Source of the DNA: Flavobacterium sp. IB48
GTDB taxonomy: Bacteria; Bacteroidota; Bacteroidia; Flavobacteriales; Flavobacteriaceae
Direction: 5' to 3'
DNA: 64,000 nt
Assembly (NCBI RefSeq): GCF_016405855.1
Contig: NZ_JAEFCA010000012.1
Location: forward strand, 16,286 to 80,285
Below the pieces are notes generated by a model that made no database searches, was not told the DNA's origin, and saw only the letters and a list, made by a program, of their open reading frames with translations. Positions within the stretch are counted from its first letter, which is position 1; each line of letters starts with the position of its first letter. The translations under genes were made by a program, and so were the position numbers. Below, in pieces: positions 17,161 through 24,552 of this stretch.

Positions 17161-18267
17161 ATGCTTATATACATATTTTACTTTTTTATTGCTATTGTCG
17201 TAGTTCAATTATTTTATTATTTAGGAGTTTTTGGAAAATTTGCTTTTGCCAAACCTCAACATGTGAAACCTAAAAATCTTCCGGTTTCTGTAATTGTATG
17301 CGCTAAAAACGAAGAAGAGAATGTAAAAAAATACATTCCGCTTTTGGCACAGCAAGATTATCCAGATTTCGAAGTTGTTCTAATTGACGACGCATCTAGC
17401 GATGAAACTCTTGAAGTTTTTGAAGAATTTGAAAAAGAATTCTCTAATATCCGTTTGGTTAAAGTCGAAAACAATGAGGCTTTTTGGGGAAATAAAAAAT
17501 ACGCTTTAACGCTTGGAATAAAAGCAGCAAAGAAAGATTATTTACTTTTTACAGATGCAGATTGTTTCCCAAATTCTAAAGATTGGATTTCTTCCATGTC
17601 TTCTCATTTTACTATGAACAAAACTATCGTTTTGGGTTATGGTGGCTATGAGAAAGTAGAGCGTTCGTTTTTAAACAAAATTATTCGTTTTGAAACTGTT
17701 TTAACAGCAATGCAATATTTTTCTTGGGCAAAAATGGGACTTCCATACATGGGAGTCGGCAGAAATCTTGCTTATAAAAAAGAAGAATTTTTTAATGTAA
17801 ATGGTTTTATTGACCATATTCAGATTCGTTCTGGCGATGACGATTTGTTCATTAACCAAGCGGCGAATAAAACAAATACCACTATTTCTTATACACCTGA
17901 AAGTTTTACATATTCAAGACCTAAGACAACTTATAAGGAATGGTTTACTCAAAAAAGAAGACATGTTTCTACTGCAGAACATTACAAGTTTTTTGACAAA
18001 ATGCAGTTAGGTTTGTTCTTTCTTTCGCAATTATTTTTCTTTTTGTCAGTTATAATATTGTTAGCGTTTCAATTTCAATGGATCGCCGTATTAGCAATTT
18101 TAGCAACACGTTACACTGTTGTATGGACAGTAATCGGATTTTCAGCAGGAAAACTAAAAGAAAAAGATATTAAAATTTGGTTTCCAGTTGTTGAGATAGC
18201 GCTTATATTAACGCAAATTAATATCTTTATAACTAATATCTTTTCAAAACCAGTATATTGGAAATAA
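17161..18267 (+). CDS. Membrane glycosyltransferase, family 2
   Basis: 368 residues. An N-terminal membrane helix (residues 1-20) is followed by a GT-A domain: PVSVIVCAKNEEENVKKYIPLL, VVLIDDASSDETLEV, LLFTDADCFPNS (DxD-type metal site), then ED-like GDDDLFINQAA and the (Q/R)xxRW-like QKRRH. Three membrane helices lie at the C terminus (residues about 285-365). It is probably a processive or lipid-linked glycosyltransferase at the inner membrane. Its last codons overlap the next gene by 10 bp. Confidence 0.9.
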   Translation: MLIYIFYFFIAIVVVQLFYYLGVFGKFAFAKPQHVKPKNLPVSVIVCAKNEEENVKKYIPLLAQQDYPDFEVVLIDDASSDETLEVFEEFEKEFSNIRLVKVENNEAFWGNKKYALTLGIKAAKKDYLLFTDADCFPNSKDWISSMSSHFTMNKTIVLGYGGYEKVERSFLNKIIRFETVLTAMQYFSWAKMGLPYMGVGRNLAYKKEEFFNVNGFIDHIQIRSGDDDLFINQAANKTNTTISYTPESFTYSRPKTTYKEWFTQKRRHVSTAEHYKFFDKMQLGLFFLSQLFFFLSVIILLAFQFQWIAVLAILATRYTVVWTVIGFSAGKLKEKDIKIWFPVVEIALILTQINIFITNIFSKPVYWK

Positions 18268-18809
18268 ATTCTAAAATAGAAAAAGCAAAAAAAGGCGATC
18301 AGATCGCCTTTACTTTTTTATTAGATCATTATTGGAATGAGGTGTATTCGTTTATGCTCAAACGAACCGAAAATGAAACCACCGCAGAAGATATTACCAT
18401 AGAAACGTTCTCTAAAGCTTTTGACAAAATAGCTTCTTATAATCCAGAATTTCAGTTTAATACCTGGCTTATTGCAATTGCAAAAAATGTCTATATTGAT
18501 TTACTTCGAAAAAAGAAAACCAATCTTTTTATAGAAATCACAGACAATGAAGACCAACAGGCATACAACATTGCAGACCCTACTCCATCTGCAGAAGATG
18601 CTTTAATTAAAGAACAGAATCTCTCTCGTCTGCTCTTATGCATCAAAGAACTTAAACCACATTATCAAGAAGTAATTCAGCTTCGTTATTTCCAAGAAAT
18701 GTCTTATCAGGAAATTGCGGCTAAGATTGACGAACCTTTAAGTAGCGTCAAAGTAAAACTTTTGCGTGCTAAAAAATTATTAGCAGAAATCATTGAACGT
18801 AACAGATAA
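18258..18809 (+). CDS. RNA polymerase sigma factor, sigma-70 family (ECF type)
   Basis: 183 residues. Region 2 is at residues 12-80 (FLLDHYWNEVYSFML, AEDITIETFSKAF, FNTWLIAIAKNVYIDLLRKKK) and region 4 at about 125-180 (ELKPHYQEVIQLRYFQEMSYQEIAAKI, SSVKVKLLRAKKLL). No anti-sigma gene follows. The TTG start at 18258 overlaps the end of the glycosyltransferase gene; there is no nearby ATG that keeps region 2 whole, so translation probably couples to the upstream gene. Confidence 0.88.
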   Translation: MEINSKIEKAKKGDQIAFTFLLDHYWNEVYSFMLKRTENETTAEDITIETFSKAFDKIASYNPEFQFNTWLIAIAKNVYIDLLRKKKTNLFIEITDNEDQQAYNIADPTPSAEDALIKEQNLSRLLLCIKELKPHYQEVIQLRYFQEMSYQEIAAKIDEPLSSVKVKLLRAKKLLAEIIERNR

Positions 18810-18966
18810 TTTACTATCTTTAATCAAAGAATAAACAATTCTTACCTTTATTCTTAAAATAGATATATTTTCACAACATTAAAACTACAACTTCTACGTT
18901 GTTAGCTCAACCCTAAACCTTTTCTGCGTATGATTTAAAGTTACTTAACCTTAAAACCCAAAAATT

Positions 18967-19788
18967 ATGTCTAAATTAAGCATTTATGAAAACAAGTGGA
19001 CCGATCTTGTTTTCGAGAACAAAAACAAAGAATACGGCGCGTATCAATTACGCCAGGAGAATTCCAAAAATTCTGTTACAGCTCTCTTTATGGGTTTATT
19101 GTTAATAACGGCTTTAGGAAGTACACCAGTACTTATTAGCAAACTATTTAGGACTTCACCCGTTGAAGTAGAGCCAGAACCAACAATCTACAAACCTACA
19201 GTTATACCTGTGGATCCAATTGTTGTGCCGCCACCGCCAGCTCCGCCTGCGCCTATGGTTGAACATAGCACAGCTCCAAAAACAGATGCGGTTCAGTTGA
19301 CAAATCCTGTTGTTAGTAGAACACAAGATGCAGTGGAAAACATTGCAGTAAATACAGAAAATGTGCCTGTTTCAGACAATACAACTGGAAATGGACCTGC
19401 AATTAATACAATGCCTTCTTCTGGAGGAAATGGTGAAGTTGCTTCGGTTGCACCACCAACTAATGAGCCTGTCTCTATTGCTGTTTTGGATAAGCTTCCA
19501 GAATTCCCAGGCGGAATTGCACAGTTTTACAAATATGTTGGAAATAATTTCCGCAGACCAGAACTTGATGTAGAAAAAACATTAAAAGTGTATGTATCGT
19601 TTGTAGTTGAAAAAGACGGATCACTTACTGACATTATGGTAAAAAATGATCCTGGCTACGGAATGGGCAAAGAAGCTATTAGAGTTTTAAAATCATTAAA
19701 AACAAAATGGACTCCAGGAGTTCTTAACGGACAAGCAGTACGAACTGCATACAATCTTCCTATTACAATAAAAACAGAAGTTGACTAA
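18967..19788 (+). CDS. tonB: Energy transducer TonB
   Basis: 273 residues. It starts with a short cytoplasmic segment (ENKNKEYGAYQLRQE, typical of Bacteroidota TonB), a membrane helix at about residues 38-58 and a Pro-rich stretch (VVPPPPAPPAP) that spans the periplasm. The C-terminal TonB domain runs from about residue 180 (LPEFPGGIAQFYKYVGNNFRRP to VRTAYNLPITIKTEVD). It transmits proton-motive force from ExbBD to outer-membrane receptors such as those at 43-45 kb and 49.7-52.1 kb. A strong terminator follows, so it is probably monocistronic. Confidence 0.92.
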   Translation: MSKLSIYENKWTDLVFENKNKEYGAYQLRQENSKNSVTALFMGLLLITALGSTPVLISKLFRTSPVEVEPEPTIYKPTVIPVDPIVVPPPPAPPAPMVEHSTAPKTDAVQLTNPVVSRTQDAVENIAVNTENVPVSDNTTGNGPAINTMPSSGGNGEVASVAPPTNEPVSIAVLDKLPEFPGGIAQFYKYVGNNFRRPELDVEKTLKVYVSFVVEKDGSLTDIMVKNDPGYGMGKEAIRVLKSLKTKWTPGVLNGQAVRTAYNLPITIKTEVD

Positions 19789-19809
19789 TTATAGATATTT
19801 TGAAAAGTA

Positions 19810-19838
19810 AAAAGCAGAACTTTAGGTTCTGCTTTTTT
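19810..19838 (+). terminator. Terminator after tonB
   Basis: Ten-base stem AAAGCAGAAC / GTTCTGCTTT (19811-19820 with 19826-19835) followed by T residues, 22 bp after the tonB stop. Confidence 0.85.
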
Positions 19839-19913
19839 GTTTATATTCGTTTAAAATCCACTACATTTACCTCTTCAAAACGGAATTCATTTCAACTAAT
19901 TAAAAACAAAATA

Positions 19914-20294
19914 ATGGGAATATTTTCAGCCATTCTTGGTAATGCAGGTTCTGTAAGTTCAGAAGATTTAATCAAAAAGTATGGGCAGCTTTTAACTACA
20001 AATGAAGAAATCGAAATGGGTTTTAAACTTATTCGCGACACTTTTATTTTTACCAACAAAAGATTAATCTTAGTTGATGTGCAAGGAATTACAGGAAGCA
20101 AAACAGAATACAAATCTATTGCTTACAAAAATATTACAAGATTCAGTGTAGAAACTGCAGGAACTTTTGATCTTGATGCCGAATTAAAAATCTGGATCTC
20201 AAGCGAACAGCAACCAAGTATTGTAAAACAATTCAACAAATCGGTTAATGTTTATGAAGTGCAAAAAGTTCTTGCTTTTCATGTATTAGGATAA
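19914..20294 (+). CDS. PH-domain (bacterial pleckstrin-like) protein
   Basis: 126 residues from ATG 19914. An upstream in-frame start at 19800 would run through the tonB terminator and is rejected. The sequence MGIFSAILGNAGSVSSEDL, LLTTNEEIEMGFKLIRDTFIFTNKRLILVDVQGITGSKTEY and the ITRFSVETAGTFDLDAELKIW core match the bacterial PH-like family related to YvbH. These are small cytosolic or membrane-adjacent domains of mostly unknown role. Confidence 0.8.
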   Translation: MGIFSAILGNAGSVSSEDLIKKYGQLLTTNEEIEMGFKLIRDTFIFTNKRLILVDVQGITGSKTEYKSIAYKNITRFSVETAGTFDLDAELKIWISSEQQPSIVKQFNKSVNVYEVQKVLAFHVLG

Positions 20295-20322
20295 AAAAAT
20301 AACCCCAGCATTGCTGGGGTTT
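20293..20322. terminator. Bidirectional terminator between PH gene and M48 peptidase
   Basis: Stem AACCCCAGC / GCTGGGGTT with a 3-base loop (20301-20321), A-rich on the left and T-rich on the right. It can end the PH-domain gene on the plus strand and the M48 gene on the minus strand. Confidence 0.8.
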
Positions 20323-20342
20323 ATAATTCTAAAGAACAACTC

Positions 20343-21221
20343 TTATTTCTTTTTGGTTGTTGTCGTTTTCTTTTTGGTTGTTGTAGTTGTCTTTTTAGTG
20401 CTTGTTACAGGAACTGTATTTACAATTTTCTGCTGTACATATGGTTTGTACAAACCATCTTTTTCTGCTCTTTTCTTAGCATCATCTGCTCTCTTTTTAG
20501 AATCTGGATGCGAACTCATCATTTGATCAATAAATGACGCTTCAGATCCTTCGCTCATTTTTGCCAAAATTCTAAAAGCAGATTCTTCAGCATTTACATC
20601 ATAACCATTTTTCTTCATGAAATTATAAGCAAATAAATCGGCTTCAGATTCTTGTTTACGGCTGTATTTACTATCAATAATCGCGCTTCCAATTTTTCCA
20701 AGCTGACTATCTGTTACTGTTGCCACAGTTGCCGACTGAGAAGCAACTCCATCCATTAAAGCTTCTTTTTGATAAGCTGCACGAACAGCATCTCTAGAAT
20801 CGTTGTTTGCAACGTGTCCGATTTCGTGTCCAATTACAGCAACTAATTCGTTATCATCCATGATATCCATTAATCCAGAATACACACGAACGCTTCCGTC
20901 TGCAGTTGCAAAAGCATTTACTTCTTTCAATTTATACACTTTATAATTTAAAGTAAATCCTTCTCCAGATGCATGTTTGCCAAAAACACGATTTAATCTT
21001 AAAGTATAACCATCTGTCGGTCCAGCAATTTCATGTTCAGCGTCTAATTTATCAACGGCTTCTTTAGATAGTTTTGCTGCATCAGCATTACTAAAAGTAA
21101 AACCAGTAACTCCTTTTTGAACTGCCCCAATTGCTTTATCTCCCAGATTAATCTGTGCATTTGTTTTAGTAAAACTAAAAGCGGCCAATAAAACTCCCAA
21201 TACAATAAATTTCTTTTTCAT
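20343..21221 (-). CDS. M48 family metalloprotease, copy 1
   Basis: 292 residues with a signal peptide (residues 1-22, ending KTNAQ). The zinc site HEIGHV is near residue 130, and the third ligand is in the QESEADLFAYNFM segment near residue 200. These features match secreted M48B/Oma1-like proteases that degrade misfolded envelope proteins. The tail after about residue 270 is low-complexity Lys/Thr (runs of TTTTT and KKK). It is a close paralogue of the next gene on the same strand, with its own promoter and terminator. A lipoprotein Cys is not seen, so it is probably periplasmic. Confidence 0.9.
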   Translation of the reverse strand: MKKKFIVLGVLLAAFSFTKTNAQINLGDKAIGAVQKGVTGFTFSNADAAKLSKEAVDKLDAEHEIAGPTDGYTLRLNRVFGKHASGEGFTLNYKVYKLKEVNAFATADGSVRVYSGLMDIMDDNELVAVIGHEIGHVANNDSRDAVRAAYQKEALMDGVASQSATVATVTDSQLGKIGSAIIDSKYSRKQESEADLFAYNFMKKNGYDVNAEESAFRILAKMSEGSEASFIDQMMSSHPDSKKRADDAKKRAEKDGLYKPYVQQKIVNTVPVTSTKKTTTTTKKKTTTTKKK

Positions 21222-21245
21222 TTTTTACTTTTATTAATTTAACAA

Positions 21246-21253
21246 CAAATATA
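21246..21253 (-). promoter_or_regulatory. -7 box for M48 copy 1
   Basis: TATATTTG on the minus strand, 24 bp upstream of the start. The paralogue has a -7 box at the same distance. Confidence 0.5.
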
Positions 21254-21370
21254 CTATAATAACATTTTCACATTTCTATTAGAAATCTAGTTTTTTAACA
21301 TTTAAAGGTATAATTTTTAAACTAGCTATACTGCAGTCGCTTAAAATATTATCTAACAATATTTTAAAAC

Positions 21371-21402
21371 AAAAAAAGGCAAACTCTAATGAATTTGCCT
21401 TT
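21371..21402 (-). terminator. Terminator after M48 copy 2
   Basis: Stem AAAGGCAAA / TTTGCCTTT (21375-21383 with 21394-21402); the A-run at 21369-21377 gives the U-tract on the minus-strand transcript. Confidence 0.75.
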
Positions 21403-21421
21403 TACCTTTATATCAAAAAAA

Positions 21422-22285
21422 TTATTTCTTTTTTGCAGTCGTTTTTTTAGCCGTTGTCGTTGTTTTTGCTTTTACAGGCGCTGTGTTATCAATTTTCTGT
21501 TGCACATAAGCATGATACAAACCGTCTTTTGTTGCCTTTTTCTTAGCATCATCGGCTCTTTTTCCAGAATCTGGGTGAGAACTCATCATTTTGGTCATAA
21601 AAGACGACTCAGCTCCTTCGCTTAAATTTTGCAGAATTCTAAAAGCAGATTCTACAGCATTCACATCATAGCCATTTTTTTTCATGAAATTATAAGAGAA
21701 AGCATCTGCCTCAGATTCTTGTTTTCGGCTGTGTTTGCTATCAATCATGGCACTTCCTATTTGTCCTAATTGAGAATTGGTTAGCGTTTCCATTTTTCCA
21801 GATTGTGATGATGCAGCATCCATAAGAGCTTCTTTTTTATAAGCCGCTTTTATTGCGTCTCTTGTATCATGATTAACAACATGCCCAATTTCATGCCCAA
21901 TAACAGCAAGCAATTGATTATCATCCATAATATCCATCAAACCTGCAAACACGCGAACACTACCGTCAGCACAAGCAAAAGCATTAATATCTTTTACCAG
22001 ATATACTTTATAATTTAAAGTTACCCCTTCGGTGGTTATGTGTTTTCCAAATACTCGATCTAAACGAATTGAGTAGCCATCTGCGGGTGTTGCAACGGGA
22101 TTATTTGCATCCATTTCATCGATAGATTTTTTTGCTAGAGCCGCCGCATCCGCATCACTAAAAGTAAATCCTGAAACACCTTTGCTCAAAGCTCCCATTG
22201 ATTTATCCGAAAGTATTTGTGCCTCTATTTTACCAAAGCCAAGAGCTGCAAACAACATTCCTACTAGAATAAATTTCTTTTTCAT
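21422..22285 (-). CDS. M48 family metalloprotease, copy 2
   Basis: 287 residues, signal peptide ending KIEAQ. It carries HEIGHVVNHDTRDAI, the QESEADAFSYNFMKKNGYDVNA segment with the third zinc ligand, and SSHPDSGKRADDAKKKA. It aligns over its length with copy 1 without large gaps, including the same LNYKVY, DGSVRV and GLMDIMDDN blocks, so the pair is a tandem duplication. The Lys/Thr/Ala tail is shorter. It probably has the same envelope quality-control role; whether the two differ in substrate or timing cannot be read here. Confidence 0.9.
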   Translation of the reverse strand: MKKKFILVGMLFAALGFGKIEAQILSDKSMGALSKGVSGFTFSDADAAALAKKSIDEMDANNPVATPADGYSIRLDRVFGKHITTEGVTLNYKVYLVKDINAFACADGSVRVFAGLMDIMDDNQLLAVIGHEIGHVVNHDTRDAIKAAYKKEALMDAASSQSGKMETLTNSQLGQIGSAMIDSKHSRKQESEADAFSYNFMKKNGYDVNAVESAFRILQNLSEGAESSFMTKMMSSHPDSGKRADDAKKKATKDGLYHAYVQQKIDNTAPVKAKTTTTAKKTTAKKK

Positions 22286-22309
22286 GTTTTTAAACTGTTA
22301 AATTAACAG

Positions 22310-22338
22310 CAAAATTAGTACAGCATAAATTTTACAAT
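22310..22338 (-). promoter_or_regulatory. Promoter for M48 copy 2
   Basis: TAATTTTG on the minus strand (22310-22317) fits TAnnTTTG and lies 24 bp from the start. ATTG on the same strand (22335-22338) could be the -33 element, but the spacer is 17 bp, slightly short. Confidence 0.45.
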
Positions 22339-22559
22339 ATCTGAAGAAGTCAAATTTGTAACAGATTAAGGTTATATTCTTATTTTACAATAAAATAGCC
22401 AAAACGTCAGAAGAAGAAACAATAAGCAAGGAAAACAAAGTCAAAAAAACATTTTAAATCAAAGTATTAACATTAAAACTTATTTATTGCAAAAATGTCT
22501 GTTCTTTCAACAAAAGCAAACGAAAAGCAAATAAACATCTCTAAATAAACTACATTCCG

Positions 22560-22567
22560 TATCTTTG
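22560..22567 (+). promoter_or_regulatory. -7 box for lipA
   Basis: TATCTTTG fits TAnnTTTG and lies 18 bp upstream of the lipA ATG. No -33 element in the expected window. Confidence 0.45.
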
Positions 22568-22585
22568 TACTTTGAACATTGATAT

Positions 22586-23452
22586 ATGGAAACAGTCACT
22601 GAAAATATACAAACCACAAAACCAAAGTGGTTAAAAGTAAAATTACCTATCGGACAAAAATATACTGAGCTTAGAGGTTTAGTTGATAAATATAGTTTAA
22701 ATACCATTTGCACTTCTGGAAGCTGTCCTAACATGGGCGAATGCTGGGGTGAAGGAACTGCAACTTTCATGATTTTAGGAAATGTTTGTACTCGTTCTTG
22801 CGGTTTCTGCGGTGTAAAAACCGGAAGACCAGAAACAGTAGATTGGGATGAACCTGAAAAAGTAGCTCGTTCTATTAAAATCATGAACATTAAACACGCT
22901 GTAATTACCAGTGTTGATAGAGATGATATTAAAGATGGCGGTTCTATCATTTGGATGGAAACTGTAAGAGCTATCAGAAGAATGAATCCTCAAACTACTC
23001 TTGAAACTTTGATCCCAGACTTCCAAGGAATTGAAAGAAACCTTGATCGTATTGTAGAAGCAAATCCTGAAGTTGTTTCTCATAACATGGAAACGGTACG
23101 ACGTTTAACTCGCGAAGTTCGTATTCAGGCAAAATATGACAGAAGTTTAGAAGTCCTTCGTTATTTAAAAGAAAAAGGAATCAATAGAACAAAATCTGGA
23201 ATTATGCTTGGGCTTGGCGAAACAGAAGAAGAAGTTTTCCAGACTATGACTGATTTGAGAAATGCAAATGTTGATGTGGTTACTATTGGACAATATTTAC
23301 AGCCAAGTAAAAAACATCTTCCTGTAAAAGAATTTATTACGCCTGAGCAATTTGCCAAATATGAACAATTTGGTATTGAATTAGGTTTTAGACATGTAGA
23401 AAGCGGACCTCTTGTTCGTTCTTCTTATAAAGCACAAAAACATATTTTATAA
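22586..23452 (+). CDS. lipA: Lipoyl synthase
   Basis: 288 residues. Radical-SAM enzyme that inserts two sulfur atoms into protein-bound octanoyl groups to make lipoyl cofactor. The auxiliary cluster Cys motif is CTSGSCPNMGEC (residues about 44-55), the radical-SAM motif is CTRSCGFC (about 70-77), and the conserved RSSY of the C terminus is present (GPLVRSSYKAQKHI). Complete and of normal length. A palindromic repeat lies between it and gap. Confidence 0.97.
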   Translation: METVTENIQTTKPKWLKVKLPIGQKYTELRGLVDKYSLNTICTSGSCPNMGECWGEGTATFMILGNVCTRSCGFCGVKTGRPETVDWDEPEKVARSIKIMNIKHAVITSVDRDDIKDGGSIIWMETVRAIRRMNPQTTLETLIPDFQGIERNLDRIVEANPEVVSHNMETVRRLTREVRIQAKYDRSLEVLRYLKEKGINRTKSGIMLGLGETEEEVFQTMTDLRNANVDVVTIGQYLQPSKKHLPVKEFITPEQFAKYEQFGIELGFRHVESGPLVRSSYKAQKHIL

Positions 23453-23457
23453 AAAAA

Positions 23458-23505
23458 GTTTAATCGTTTAATCGTTTAATTGTAAAACCGATTAAACGAT
23501 TAAAC
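23458..23505. repeat. Perfect 17-bp inverted repeat built from TTTAATCG
   Basis: Arms 23458-23474 and 23489-23505 are exact reverse complements; each arm is two copies of an 8-base unit related to TTTAATCG. It lies 5 bp after lipA and 22 bp before gap. The stem is very AT-rich and lacks a downstream T-run, so it is not a standard terminator. Confidence 0.7.
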
Positions 23506-23527
23506 AGTTAAACGAATAAACAAAACA

Positions 23528-24526
23528 TTGAAAACAAGAATTGCTATTAATGGGTTTGGAAGAATTGGAAGAAATTTATTCCGATTGCTTTTAAATCACC
23601 CCGAAATCGAAGTCGTAGCTATAAATGATATTGCAGACAATAAAACCATGTCGCATTTAATTAAATACGACAGTATACATGGAGTTTTGCCTGCTGAAGT
23701 AAGTCATGACGAAAATAGTATCATTGTAGATGGAAGGCATTTTTTCTTTTTTCACGAAAAAAATATTGCAAACATAGACTGGAAATCGCATTCGATTGAT
23801 ATTGTAATCGAATCGACAGGTAAATACAAAACGCATGAAGAATTAAATGCGCACCTAGAAGCTGGAGCAAAAAAAGTAATTCTTTCTGCTCCATCAGAAG
23901 TTGACACCATAAAAACGGTTGTTCTAGGTGTAAACCAAAATATTCTGGAAGGAAATGAAGATATAGTTTCTAATGCGAGCTGTACCACAAACAACGCCGC
24001 TCCGATGATTAAAATTATCGAAGAGTTGTGCGGAATTGAACAAGCATACATTACAACTATACATTCTTTCACAACAGACCAAAGTCTTCATGACCAGCCC
24101 CATAAGGATTTACGCCGTGCAAGAGGTGCCAGCCAGTCGATTGTTCCAACAACTACGGGTGCAGCTAAGGCATTAACGAAAATTTTTCCTAAATTGCACA
24201 ACAAAATGGGTGGATGTGGTATTAGAGTACCTGTTCCAGACGGCTCATTAACAGACATAACCTTCAATGTAAAACGTGCTGTGAGCATTGAAGAAATAAA
24301 TAAAGCATTCAAACAAGCCTCAAAAACAAATTTAAAAGGAATATTAGATTATACCGAAGATCCGATTGTTTCGGTAGATGTAATTGGCAACACACATTCT
24401 TGTTTATTTGATGCTCAGCTAACTTCAGTTATCGATAAAATGGTAAAAGTTGTAGGCTGGTACGATAACGAAATTGGCTATTCATCAAGGTTGATCGATT
24501 TAATTTTACTGATAAGAAAAAAATAA
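23528..24526 (+). CDS. gap: Glyceraldehyde-3-phosphate dehydrogenase
   Basis: 332 residues. Converts glyceraldehyde 3-phosphate to 1,3-bisphosphoglycerate with NAD(P). The NAD-binding motif is INGFGRIGRNLFR (residues 5-18), the catalytic motif is SNASCTTNNAAP with Cys152, and the C-terminal signature is KVVGWYDNEIGYSSRL. The only in-frame start that keeps the Rossmann motif is TTG 23528. An aspartate (D34 of NDIADN) sits where NAD-preferring enzymes have it. No other glycolysis genes are adjacent; a second gap elsewhere in the genome is possible. Confidence 0.94.
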   Translation: MKTRIAINGFGRIGRNLFRLLLNHPEIEVVAINDIADNKTMSHLIKYDSIHGVLPAEVSHDENSIIVDGRHFFFFHEKNIANIDWKSHSIDIVIESTGKYKTHEELNAHLEAGAKKVILSAPSEVDTIKTVVLGVNQNILEGNEDIVSNASCTTNNAAPMIKIIEELCGIEQAYITTIHSFTTDQSLHDQPHKDLRRARGASQSIVPTTTGAAKALTKIFPKLHNKMGGCGIRVPVPDGSLTDITFNVKRAVSIEEINKAFKQASKTNLKGILDYTEDPIVSVDVIGNTHSCLFDAQLTSVIDKMVKVVGWYDNEIGYSSRLIDLILLIRKK

Positions 24527-24552
24527 GATTCATTGTAATAGCATTGCCATAC

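Larger units (their letters stand above)
22286..22585. other. Intergenic region between M48 copy 2 and lipA
   Basis: 300 bp of AT-rich sequence between divergent genes. It holds the two -7 boxes listed separately. I see no open reading frame, repeat or RNA-like structure in the remainder. Confidence 0.6.

Noticed and set aside
19800..19913. N-terminal extension of the PH-domain protein
   Set aside because: The extension would run across the tonB terminator; ATG 19914 fits the family start.
20311..20526. Val-rich plus-strand frame at the end of M48 copy 1
   Set aside because: Antisense of the Lys/Thr low-complexity tail.
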